From: Pyrocephalus nanus
Taxonomy: Eukaryota > Chordata > Aves > Passeriformes > Tyrannidae
Length of the DNA stretch: 64,000 nt
Reading direction: 5' to 3'
Assembly (NCBI GenBank): GCA_038380795.1
Contig: CM076266.1
Location: forward strand, 38,586,425-38,650,424
The position numbers and the translations under genes are program-made. This document shows positions 19,743 to 32,900 of this stretch, one piece after another. The notes beneath the pieces are model-generated. The model saw nothing but the letters and a program-made list of their open reading frames with translations. It ran no database searches and was not told where the DNA came from. Every line of letters starts with the position of its first letter. Positions within the stretch are counted from its first letter, which is position 1.

Positions 19743-20945
19743 TTATCTTTGTTTCTGCTCCTTTGTGGTATCTTGTTTCTGCTCAGATTTAACCAAGTGT
19801 TTGGGTATTATGAAAATACTACCATTACTACTGCAGTGAATGACATATTGATGTGGGTTAACAGGTCTACCCTGGTCATCCCTCAGTCTACTGAAAATGT
19901 CACAGTACAAGTTGTTTAATTTTTGCTTTATCTGGCTGATTGATCGGCTGCACTGAGAGTGCTCCTTTCTAAGGCTCTCCTTTTGTGTTTGAAGATTACA
20001 CACGTCTTCTTCCAAGTCAAGAATTGCATTTAGTTTGCGTTTACGGCAATTTTGGGCAGCTACCTTGTTTTTCCCTCTTCGTCTGATGTCACGTAGTAGC
20101 GACACCTGAGTGTCTGTCAGCTGGTTCTTTGCTAGCATGGTGTTAAAAGAGTCAATGGGCATGCTCACAACTTCATCGATTGAAAATGGTATTTTCAGAG
20201 CTTTTGCAGAGCCTTCATCACTGCTATGGTTTGTATCAGTAGAATTACGGCATCTATCCTTCGCATTGTTCGATTTCTTCATCAGCAACTGTTGATGCTC
20301 GTGAGCAGATGCTCCTTGGCTTGGCAGCTGATTGTAAGTGTGGTTATGAAGAAACTGCTGAAGTGTGGCTTCTCTAGGACACTCTGCATCACCTGGATAT
20401 TCCCCATGGTCATATTTAGCGTTTTCTTGGCAATGGCCATCAACAGCTTCTATGCCACGTGAAGGAGCAGATTTAACACCACTGCTGTACCCAACAGCAT
20501 CTTCACAGCAGACTGTGTAAGAGGTGGTGCTATGACTTGAATTCAAAGATAGTTCAAAATCTGAGCCAGACTCTTCAAAGATCTGAGAAACTTCTATAGG
20601 ACCAAAGTCTTCATCCAAAGCCAAAGACATGAGTTTAATTTCATCAAAATTATCATCATGGGCTGTTAGGTCTCTAAAGTCAGCTGCTGAAACCAGCCCT
20701 GTCAAATTTGACCCATGAAGTAGTGATTCTGGATTTGTGATATTAGAACTTGACTCAAGAAAAGACTCTTGCCTTTGCCACGGTTTTGAATTTGATTGAG
20801 TGGGGTAGTCTGTTCTTAGTAGCGTGGCATCAGGAGGACTGAAACAGTGGTGAAGTGTCTGAGTCAAATTTATATTGTGGTGTAAGGATGATGGGCTTTG
20901 ACCTCTACTAGAAGTAGCAACTTGTGTATCTTCCAGTAAGCTCAC
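19743..20945 (-). CDS. NFE2L3: NFE2L3 final coding exon, CNC-bZIP
   Basis: The acceptor CATCTTTTAG|GTGAGCTTAC opens at 20945; the leading GTG is an internal Val codon, not a start. The exon gives 400 residues and a TAA. Counting from that Val: glycosylation-type NLT at 80-82 and NHT at 201-203, an acidic activation region with DEIKLMSLAL near 101-110, CNC domain about 249-284, basic region 285-305 (roughly 20031-20093 in DNA), leucine zipper about 308-345. The human DSGLSL phosphodegron position reads GSDFELSL (127-134). Confidence 0.97.
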   Translation of the reverse strand: MSLLEDTQVATSSRGQSPSSLHHNINLTQTLHHCFSPPDATLLRTDYPTQSNSKPWQRQESFLESSSNITNPESLLHGSNLTGLVSAADFRDLTAHDDNFDEIKLMSLALDEDFGPIEVSQIFEESGSDFELSLNSSHSTTSYTVCCEDAVGYSSGVKSAPSRGIEAVDGHCQENAKYDHGEYPGDAECPREATLQQFLHNHTYNQLPSQGASAHEHQQLLMKKSNNAKDRCRNSTDTNHSSDEGSAKALKIPFSIDEVVSMPIDSFNTMLAKNQLTDTQVSLLRDIRRRGKNKVAAQNCRKRKLNAILDLEEDVCNLQTQKESLRKEHSQCSRSISQIKQKLNNLYCDIFSRLRDDQGRPVNPHQYVIHCSSNGSIFIIPKHLVKSEQKQDTTKEQKQR

Positions 20946-23900
20946 CTAAAAGATGATGGGGGGAAAAGGGGATCTTTATAAAATTAATGCTTCTATATCC
21001 CTCGCCTACACAGTCACAATCAATTTATTTTTTAATAATGCACTATTTGACTATTAAAGCCGAATTTTTATATGTCAAACTCTTCTTCTAGCTATTCTGA
21101 ATGCTGTTTCCTATCTTTACAAAGCATAACCTATACTGGCATATGGCAAAAGGAAGTGGGAGGGGTGGAGATGTAAACTGAGTTAAAGAATGGGAGAAGG
21201 ACTTGCAAAGGACAGTGTGGGACTGATGAGTGTTGAGGGGTAGAAATGGGACTGTTGCCAAGTGTACATCAAATTACACTTGTATGTTACACCTGATCTG
21301 GTCTAAGAAATGGTTTTTCTTGGAGGAATGGTCATGGCCCTTCACTGGTAGTGGTATTGATGATGCAAGGGTGAGGTGGTTCAGTGTGCTAACCTGTTGA
21401 AAATTAACTTTTTAAAGAAGATAAATAGCTTACCTACACAAGTTAACCAGTGAGAACAGTGGTGAAGAAAAGAGGGGTGGAAGACATGAACTTTAGGATC
21501 TTGCTGTCACAGTCTCACTTTCACAGTTTATAAAGCTTTGGGGGCTGTGAGGTGCCACATTTGGTTTAGCTCTGCTTAACTGAGGTCTGTTGCAACCAGA
21601 TTTCAACCAAATTCCTTTGCTAGTGAGTTTAGAGGAAACATCCCCGCCAAGATCACACCTTTTGTGGATGTCTTTTGACTTTAAATTACCACTCAGTTTT
21701 TCTTTACGAAAATAAAGCTGTTTTGTGATCCCTCAGCCCTGAAGTCCAAACAGTAAACTGGACTGATAATGCTCCAGTAGCATTAAGGTCCACCTTTTCT
21801 GGGCCTGAGTTATAGTTGCTGGGTTCTAGAAGTACAAAGCCACTGCCCAGGATTATATCAGGTCACTTGCTGACAAGCAGAGTAGTCATATCCATGGATG
21901 GATACAAAAACTTGAGAATGTAAATACATTTAGTAGGAAGCATAAAGGATTCCTCCATAGCTGAGCATCCTTACTGTGTTGCAGGAAAGGGCTTTTGGAT
22001 TGCTATTCATTGAACAGACAATGTAAAAAGCACTTTCCACAGGCAAGGAATGATGTACCATAAAGACCAGAACATCTCAAAGTCTCAAAGTCTATAGATG
22101 GCACTGCATAAATAGTCTTAAATATAATATGGAACTGTGTATTATTAGAGCTGCATGAAGGCTACAGCCAAATTCCTTTCAAATTATGAGAACAAAGAAA
22201 ACTAAACTGATGAACTTCTGCATCTTGTTTGTGCGCAATCCATTACCAGAACTGAACAGAGGAGAAGGCTAATTTCTGGGCTGGGAGGCACTATCCAACC
22301 TAGAGATTATCAAACCTAGGTAGTTACGTTCCCAAATCTATGACATTATATGGAAGAGGCTCCTATGATGAAGTGAGTATAAGATGCCCTTGAACTATTG
22401 CAAAAAAGGAATGTAGAGAGTAGCTTCATGGTTAATGATCGCAGCTATGAGCTGTGGGAGAGAAGGGAGACTCCAATTAAGATAATTACTGGGGATTTTT
22501 TGTCAAGAGGGGCACACAGAAAGTAAACAATAGTATCAGAAGGCCAGAAACTGAATGGGTTTGCTGCTAATGCTGACTGACCTGATTTGCAGTGAGGATG
22601 GGTCTGTTCTGCTTGAGGGTAGTGACCTTGTAAGCACGTGACCCAGTATTTATGTCACCTGTAATCTTTCACCACAAATGCTCAGTAGCTGCTACTCAGT
22701 ATAGTAACTCAGTGCTGCTCTAGAGAAACACACCAAGAGCTGCTGTATAAATATGAAATGGCATTAGGTTTCAGAAAAGCAACTATTAATTGAACTGATT
22801 AGGTTGTGCAGTGGCTCCATTCAACTTTGAACACCAGGTCACAGCAAAGGCAGAGTTCTGTAGCTTTCATATCCCAGACAAGTTCCTGGGGAAAATTTTT
22901 CAAATAGAGCCTATGACAGCTGCTGTAAAAGGTGAGTAGGAGCGTCTTTAGCATCTTCAGGTAAGATTTACTACTTTGATTTGCTGATATATTCCTGGAG
23001 TGGGTGAGGTAGGCTGTGGTTATTAGATGAAACAGAATAAGTCATTACCCAGTAATCTCTGACTGTATTCCAATCTATTAGCAATACATGTTTTTTCTCA
23101 TTTACCTCTAGCATGTTTTCCATCTGCGATGACAGAAGCTGTAAATAGCCCTCGAGGGAGAGAAGGGAATCTACATGGTTGCGGTTGCTCTGTGACAGAA
23201 GAAAGAGAAACGTGTTGTAAAGGACAGTTATTTTACCTAAAAGGAGGTAAAAATCAGTCTGAGAGGAAACAGAACACAGCTCTGTGAAATAATGCTGCTG
23301 ACCCCATCATCAAGTCTTCATACTAATGGGAGATAACACGTTGCTAGAATTAGCAGAACAGCTCAGCTTTCACAAGGTCTCAAGTAGATTGAGTACCCTT
23401 TTCATTGTAGCTCTTAGAGAGAACAAACCCCAAAATGCGCAGAACCGTCCAATGTCCCAAATGGAATTCTACATCCAAGCATCAAGCTTCACATAAATGG
23501 TGAGAGCAGTATAATTTATCATCCATGTCCCTAGTGTTTGTAGGCAAAAGAAAAGCCTTGCCCACAAGTACAACACTTCCATGATGGAGAAAATAAAACC
23601 AAATTGAAAAATAGTTATTTGCAAGTGTTTTCTGTAAACTTTAGGATATTTCAGCTACATAAACTGTACTGGGGGGTGGAGGGGAGGAGGCAAATATCAT
23701 CCAAAGTGATGATTCCTTTCCTGCCCTTGCAAGGGATATTCCAAATGAAAAGAGGAAATAAAATATTCCTTTCAAAACCTTTAACTCCATTTCTTTTCAC
23801 TTCCCTTTATGATTAGCCCTATATCCTCCCTCAGTTGCTCTTCACACTTTTCTCCCACTTTTTTCATCATTTACTTGATTTATGTCTTTCTCCTCCTCTT

Positions 23901-26900
23901 GCAGTTCCAGCTGATCATCTTCTCGGTGTGGACAGCAGACATCCAAAGCTTCCTGACGTGCTTTCAGATCAACATCCTGAAGACACAAATAAAACAGTTA
24001 TATTATGAAACACACTGTCAAAATCAATCTTTAAAATGCACTTTTTCCTTTTTTTTTTTTTTTTTTCTACAGCTATACCATTTCAAATAAAATACACACT
24101 GAACAGGTCATGTGGATGAACTGACTGTGGGGACTCTGAGGGCAGATTGAGACCAGTGTCAGTTCAGGTGGGCAGCCACCACCTCCTGTTCTGGTGCCCA
24201 GGCACTGAACCCATCTGCAGTAGAAATGCACACTGGAAACAAATTCTTCTAATACAGATGATGTGATTTCATAAAAAGTTTGGGCTATTGATGTCATTTG
24301 TATGTCATTTCATAACATATTCAAGCCAGCCACTCAATGATGGAATTATATATATATGTATATACACTATATATATATATATATATATACATACTATATA
24401 TATATATACATACTATATATATATATACACATATATATATATATGGTCAGTTAGCAAAATCCTTCACTTACATGTATTGTAATTGCCACTCTGTTTCCCA
24501 TCACTTTCATCCCTTCATTACCCATTCCCATTTATCCAAATGATGAGTTTCTTTAATCTCCACTGGTGAAGTTGTTCAGATTTAGTGGTCTCAGAAACAA
24601 TCTTCAAGTTTTATTTTATGTATAGTCATATCATCAGACTTTTAAAATGTTTATTATAGGGCAGGGGTGTTGCTAGGGTAAGAAGGAATCAGTGCTAATT
24701 TATATTTTTTTTAAATGCATATTTATATTAAAAATCTTCGGTATTTCAGCTTTTATAGGGCAAGTCTGTGTTATTAAAATGTGGAATGGCAACCAGAAAA
24801 TCAAGTGGCCACACTGTATTACTTCCACATATGCCCAACAAAATGCTGTGGCAGGAGCAGAAAAGACAAGCTTTCAACAGCAGCAAACATAATGAGATGG
24901 TGTTCTGTTCTAAAATTCACAACAGCTTTATTTATTTTACAGGTTTGATATGAAAGCATAAACTATATAAAACCTGCAGTTCTAATAGTCATCAAAACTA
25001 TTTTATAGTTTAAAATATTATTTTAAAATATATTTAAAATATTATTGCTTATAAAAGCAATAATTTTAAAATTATTGCTTCATACAAAACACTTTAAAGA
25101 TTAAATGTAAAAAGGTTTAAAAACAGGATATTCGAGTAAGAAAATACATTTGCAAAATAAATTAACATTATTTTCATTTTTATACATTCTATTTAAATAT
25201 TTTAAAATATGAAAATTACTTTCATTTTAAATGGATTTTATTTTTTGCTTTCAATTTTTCTGTACTTCGAGATTCAAAGGAAACTTTAGCTTTACAAACA
25301 ATCATTTGTAAAAAAAGATAGACATATAGGGCACTCATCTGTCACTGTGATGTAAGAGGTACTTTCCTTCAATGATGTCTAACACAATTTCCTGTCATTA
25401 GAAATGATATTCCAATATACTATGTCTTCTTTGTCAGCTGCGGTTGGAAATGACCAGATGACTTGTTATTGCCAAATATGAGAAGACAAATTTACTTGCC
25501 TAGACACATACATACACGTACAAAACAACAACAACAAAAAAAACCCAACCATTTTCTCTGTGTAGTAAAAGAGAAAAAGAGGGAATTTAGTACACAGGAC
25601 ACTCAGAACATGGTATGTAGCCACCTGCAAACACCTAAATGAGTTCAATGGGGCTACTCACAGGCATGAAAGTGGTCCCATAGTTCTTGCTTGCAAGATT
25701 AGGGCTAGACTTTAATTTTACAGAGAACCAAACTAATATTTATCCAATGAATGTGGTCTGCTAATCATTCTAATTAATAAAATTCATCACCATCAAAAGT
25801 GAGTATGTCAAGGACAACTACTATTAAAGACTTAAACAGCTCCTCTGGAGCCAAGTGGCCTGGAAAGATGCTCCTGCAGCAGAGTCTTCAGCTGCTGAAC
25901 AAAACAGCAAGTTCATTACTCTATTGGCTGCAGAAGAGGCAAATGCAGGAAATAGTTAGAAATTTAATATCTATAGTGTGATGCCTCAAAAAAACCACAG
26001 TAAACACTGGTTTTGAATACAGAAAGTGTATGAGTGACAATTCAATGATTCCTATTGAAATTTCCAAGGGTACAAACTTAATTTCACTGCCAGAGAAAAG
26101 AAAAGCTTGCAGTAACTTTGGGAAGAGTCCATGGCATGTCCCACAGATCATTTTAAACCCTCGCAGTTCAACTTGCTTATGGTGCAAATATGACTGCATG
26201 TGATGTTGGCCCGCTAAAATCCACAACGGAGATGGTCCTTCCCAAGACTATTGTGAGGAGAACCAGATTTTTTATGTGCCTGAGGGGACAGCTCTTTTCT
26301 GAAGGGAAACTAAATGCTCCTGAAGCTCACTTAAATTTGTGAAGAGTATAATGGATTCAGTTTCCCCAGAATGTCAAAGACAACTGAATTTTCAGGTCTT
26401 TTCCTATGAATATATAAAGCTGCTGACCACTAAGGGGATAGGGAATATTTCCAACCACAAAATTTAGGATTTCTCTGGAATCTGCATTGATTTTTATGTA
26501 TTCTTCAAGAAAAAAAAACATGATCTGACTATTTTCCCTGCTCAGCCATAGACAGTATCTTGGTACCTTTAGTTTCTAGGCTGAGAGTCACCAACTGCAC
26601 TCCAGGATCACACACCATTTTGCCCTAAGGAGCCTTTGGCTTAAGCACAGCACGAAGGTCAGAGTCTCCGTCCTTTGTGCTTTTTTTTTTGTACAAAGTT
26701 CCTCCTCCTGTGAATGGAATAGAGGTGCCAGTGGGGCTGGGAGGGAAGCAGGGTCTCACATTTGCAGTCATGACCATTCCCTGTAGCTTACCAAAGGGAA
26801 TGTATCATCTCTTCTGAAAGAGTCTAATAATACTGCACCACGTGGCTTTGAATATTAGTCTTACTGACACTATTTCTTACTCCAGCAGATAGTATTAAAA

Positions 26901-29900
26901 TATACTCATGGCTACTCACACTGATTATTACTGCAATAAGTTATCCATCCTCAGAAAAAAACTTGTTTTCATCACTACCAGGGCAGTTTCTGAAGGACCA
27001 TGGCCCTGTAACCAGCTTTTCACAACAGTGGTGGTATAGATACAGCACATGCAAGATTGTTCATATCACCAGTTTCTACATATGGGACCATTTCAGTGAA
27101 ACCCTCTATGGAAATTGAGTAACGCAACAGAACTTTTTCCTCTTCATTTCTCAGTTTTGGCTTTTAACAAAAATCCCCTGGATTATGCTGATAAATTTTT
27201 ATACTCTGATATTACACTTTCCACCAGTTTGGAGGTCCTCCCCAGTGATGAAGAACAGCTGAACAGTACGGCTCAACAACAGAATGCTTCCCAAGTGCCT
27301 GTGCATCACTTGGGATTGACTGCTGGACTACCACTATGGGGAGAATAGGGGGTATGTCTCCCCCAGAAACAGCCATATTATGTTTTTCAATAAGGCATTT
27401 CTTTAAAGATAATATAATATTAGAGCCTGGATATACATCTAATGACAAAAGGGATTGGGTGTAGGCACTACTTACTTGGTACTGCGCTGCCACACTTGGT
27501 GTTTCTGTCCTGTTCCTTATTTTGTAATAATGGTGTCAGAAGAATAATTGAGTTACAGTAATACCACTATGAACCCAAGAGATCAGGACAGCATGTGGTT
27601 TTTTCCATACAGAGAAAAAGATTTTATTTTTGCTGATTGTGGAAGACTTAATGTTACCAGCAAGCCCATTTACTGCAGCAGCCTTTCCACTTCTACCACT
27701 GGAGGGTGTGGAAGTTCACACCTCCCACAGCAGGCTGTTTCCAAACGCTAAACTGCAACCCTACCTGAAGGAAACCTTTGATCTGCATTTGGAAGGATTT
27801 TTGCGCAAACACAAAGCCAGAGAGTTACACTGAAACTCCCGGTAAAAATAATAATTAAAAAAATAAAATCCCAAGTATCTCAAGTTCTCTCATCTTGCTT
27901 CTGCATTTACTAGTCTGAGCTGGGTTAAAGAACAGTCTAAGTCTGATTTACCAAATTATACACCAGCCTTGCAGGTGAAGGGCTGGGCTCTAACTGTTCA
28001 TCTGCCCTTTCCCTGAAGTACAATTTACCTCAGGTCAACTATTGGCTTCAGTTTGTCAGTCTTCAGAATATGAAAAATAGTAATTTATGTCAAATCTGAT
28101 ATTTAAGGTGGCCCAAGAATTAATGGGTAGGTGAGAGAAAGTATAGTTTTGTGAGTGACCTGTCCTATGCTTAATTGGAAGGTTGATGCCTGCTCTGGCA
28201 GGTTTCCAGAGTTTCTTAATCTATGTTAAAAATAGAGACTTCAGTTTCCAATTAAGTAAGTCAGAGTATTGATCTCAGCATGAATTGGGTGCACCACACA
28301 TCAAACTATCCCTCCATGTATCTCCTCCCCTTGCTTCCCACACCCATGTGTTGCTTGTTGTCCATAAAAGAATGTATAGGGATCAGAACCTGTAATGATA
28401 ACAAAATATGAATAGGCTTATGTGATGTATTGGATGGGTGAACAAGGTACCTCTGTAGGAGCAGCAGAAAACATAAACATGCTGTTTTCAGCTATTGATC
28501 TATATACAGTTGGCAAACAGGGCTAAAACTACACAGCTCAGGGCTACAAGTGCACAGAAATATCTGAACTAACTCTGGAGTGACAGGAAGGTCTTGCCAG
28601 AGCAGAACAAAGCAGACAGGGTAGCTTGCCTGGGTGCACAAGTAGCACTGAGGGGCAGGGGGAACCTGCCACAAATATCCCAGTGCCAGAGCAAAGGTAC
28701 ATGACCACAATTATTTGCAAAAGCACATTTTATTTTGTGCTGATTACTCATGTATCCCATTCATGTGCTGTCTTCTAATTACTCTACATTACATTCTCTG
28801 TTTTAGTTGTCAAGCTTTAAATTTCTTCACTGATGTCATTAACCTTAGAGATGCTTTTCTGCAAACTTCTGTCCCTTTTCCTTTATTAACTGCACTTCTC
28901 TGTAAAACTGGCCCTCTCCTTGTTATTAGCTGAAAAGATGCAGCACAAGCCTGGTGATCTTTGCCACATTTTGAATAATTAAGTAGCATTTCCAGAATAG
29001 AATCATAGAATGGTTTGTGTTGGAATGAACCTTAAAGATTGTCCAATATTAGTAGAAGTTAGGCAAAAGAAATATAGCCTCTGGTAACATAACCAGTAGT
29101 TTAATTTTTCTACTTTGTAGGATTAAATACAATTAATAATTAAATACAATGATGCATAGCCAATGTCATTCAGCTCTAAGGTTAATGATGTTGCTCTCTG
29201 CCTGTATACTTTAAATATGTGATAATTAATCTTACCTATTGATATCTACTTTCAGTTCTATTGATATCTAATTTCAGTTAAAAAGGAAAACATTTCTTGC
29301 TGTTTCTCTATATTCATAATGAGCCCTAAAATATCCTGAAAATACCAGAATAGAAGAGTACTTTATTATTTGAAATGCATCCACAGTTTAGAAAGCATGG
29401 AGGGTGGAATGGTGGATGTAAACACCAATTCTTTTTTTATGTTATCTATGGCTAGACTTGAAATGACAGTAAACCATGCTAACTAAGCAATGCAATTGAG
29501 TAAATCAAGCAGTGCATAGCTGTGACTCCAAACGTGGCACCTGTAAAATGTTTATGGCATATCTGCTCTAAATCCTGATGATACCAGCTGGGCTACAACC
29601 AAACGCAGGTGTGAGAGGCACTCCCACGTGTTGCAGTGGGATGGTAGCCCCTCTCTAACCACATGAATTTCAGGGGTTTATATAGCATGGCTCAGTTACT
29701 ACAAAACACATAATCTGTGCTCTCTGTTACAACATAAACACAAAATTAGCACCAGCCTACTCCCCAAATGGAGGCAGAGAAAGGTACAAGCTGAAGACAC
29801 AGACACTAATTGTAGGGGTTAACAGCCGGTCTGTTGGCTCCCTGGAAGAGGAGACTGACTTGGGAAACTTTCCAGTGTGGCCTTGAAGATAAGTAAGTTT

Positions 29901-32900
29901 TGCACACAGGCTAACTGGGGAATGAGGGCGGACTGTGAGTCTGTAGATTTGGTATGTGAGAACCACAGCCTTGTCCTTAGACATCTCCAGGTGTCTTACG
30001 ATTGCTGCCAAGTGTATCAGTAATGATGAGTGGCCAATTAGGATGTTGTTGCTTGCTTGCTACTTGCTTGCTGCTTGCTTGCCACTTTTTGAAAATAATA
30101 TAAAAGGACCTGGGATTTTTAATAAAGAGGAGGCTTTTTCTTATGTCACCCTGAATCAGCCTTCTTATTGTTTTTTATTGGACCGTCACGACATAACGGT
30201 GACAACTGATAGTGTTGCCACTGATTTCAATTAAGGCATCAGTTGTCATGCTGAAAACAGCTCAAAATCCCCTTCAAAATAAGCTTTTAAAACACTTTTA
30301 ACACATAGACCAAACAGGTTTACACTCCAGCCATTTGGTCCTGCCTGTGTTGATTTATTCCACCAGAAACTGATTTCATGATAAAGGATGCAATATACCT
30401 GACAGTAAATGTGATGAAGGTTTTTACATTTATTGAGCACAGTAAAAAATAACATACCTCCCTAAAAAAAACCAAAACCCACAACCAAACAAAAACAAAC
30501 AAACAAACAAACAAAATCAACCAAAAACCCAAGAGCTCTTTCTATGCCTCTGCTCTCCGAAGATGCTTTCTATTCTAGTCAGTGAACTACATGATTTAGA
30601 GTTCTGTAAGACACCTCCCTCCCTTCCCCCTCTACATTTATCCTAGATTGGTTGTATATCCTCATTGGTATGATGTAGTCACTACTGAATAAACATAGAA
30701 GTATCCAGGGACTAACCTTTCTGATAAAACTTTGCCCACAACTCAGCTCCAGATGTTTTCTTTTGAGGTATTCTACTCCCAGCTTTCCCAAGCTACTGAC
30801 ATCATCGCAACACATAGCTCTGAATAGGGAGAGCTGTTAAAATCCAAAGTATGACACTTTATTCCTTTAGGATTTGAATATCTTCACCTTCCCTCTGACA
30901 ATGTATGTAATTCCTCTTCTATTTTCCACATTTACCACACTCCAGTTCTTTCTTCTTTATGCCCGATATATGCACTTACTCTCACATGGACTTTTCATGC
31001 ACTCCCCCCGCTGGAAATACCTCCTCCACTTTCTAGAAAGCAGGAAAATGCTGGTATAGATCAGCCCTGCACCACCAGCTCACTCTAACGCCCTTCCTGC
31101 ACAGTCCATTGACTCAGCTTTTTCAAATCCTTGTGCCTCCTGCAACACACTGTAACAAAAGTCAAAATCACAGTCTTTCAAGACTATATGTGCCTTGGAA
31201 GTTTGAGGTTCTTCTCTTATCCCACCTGTCTCTGAAACACCAAGTGATCTCTCCCACACCACCTTATTAAACCTAGGTGAGTTCTGGCTGACTGGTAAGA
31301 GCCATCCACAAGCAGGGACCCAGTCCATTTATCTCTTTGTGGATGTTCCTCTACAGCAATATTTCCTGGTCCTAGCTCTCAATCAAGTTCAAAAGGAAAA
31401 AAAAGAAAAGAATAATTTGAAATATGTTCTGTAAGCTAAGCACACAGCTTCAGTTGGACTGCTCTCGAAGGGACTGGAGAAAAGCCTTTCGAGAAAAAAA
31501 AAAATCCATAACTCAAATTATTCTTCCTCAATGTAAATACTTCAAATGGTGCCTAAAGTCCGGGGTGGATTCCTGCCTTCCAGTACTTTAATACCATGAA
31601 ACTCTGCCTCTAACATTGTTCAAAGAACTGTGCTTGTATGAAGTTTTGCATAACCTGACTCAAACTGCCCTTTCTAATCAGGAACATAGAGACAACAGTA
31701 CAAACAATACAAATTTTCCACAGTGCTTCTTCTTCCTTAAATTTTGTAATTCATGAATTGTTACTATTATGCTGGTAATTAGTAATTAGAGTAAGTGTTC
31801 TTTAACCAAGTGCAGGAATTCAGCTCTTGAGAAGGGTTTCAAAATCTGAAAAAAAAAAAGAATTTAATACATCCAGATATAACAAACCTACTTGGTTTGG
31901 GTGGGAGCAGACCCTTCCTTCTCTGTCTCAGCTTGAGCTGGAGCTCGTCTCATGTACTGTGCAATAACCTAGCACAGGTACTGCTGCCTTTATTCAGGCA
32001 CTGCCTCTTCTGTGGCATGGGCTGTATCCATGCTTGGGGGTTTATGTGATTTGGAGAGAACATCTATACTCTAAGATTTAGACAGATAAAAAACTGAAAA
32101 GCTACATAGTCCATTCTTGCTAATCTAAATATTTCCTGTGTACATTCTGTAAAAGACCCATTGACTTTTTAAACTCCCTTTCTTCAAATAGCTAGATACA
32201 TATATACACACATACATGCACACATAGAAATATTGATATTAAAAAAAAAGGGGGAAAGAAAACTACTGAATAAAGTAGGGCAGCTCTGAATTCTTGCAAG
32301 ATCTTCAGCTAAGATGTTGTATGATAAGCTTCTTGAGACTTTTTCTGTATTTGGGAATACTATTACCATATACATAGGACTGCTGCCACGCTTGCAGCAC
32401 TAAGGCCTCCAGTTTCTCCACACACAGTTTTTAAGGTGCTTCAAAAAATCTGTCTCATTCATTTTGCATATGGATTAGAGCTTAATGTAACAGCTTTTAG
32501 GAGTGTTACTGGGGCAATATTACATTGAGGAGTTGGCAGAGTAGGGAACAAAATGCATCTCAGGTTACGTGCCTATGGAACAGCTTCTCTTTTTTTCCCA
32601 CCATTGTAAGACCTATACTCAGTGTCAGCTGCAAGTCTTGCCCACTCTCCTCTTTTTCCCCTTTTTCTGTGTTAAAAACTTCAAAATGTACATAGCCACA
32701 CAGTGCCTCAATTTCGTGTTTTCCTTAAAAAAGCTATTTCCCCAAGCAATCCAACAATAATTTACAAACACATCGGGAAAAAAAAGGCAGACATGCCTAA
32801 CTTTACCTGTGTAAGTCAGTGTAACCTACTCACATATGGCCTACTCAATGTGACCTACTTGTGTGAATAGGTTAGAGTAGGACAAAAAAAGTTAGGTGCC

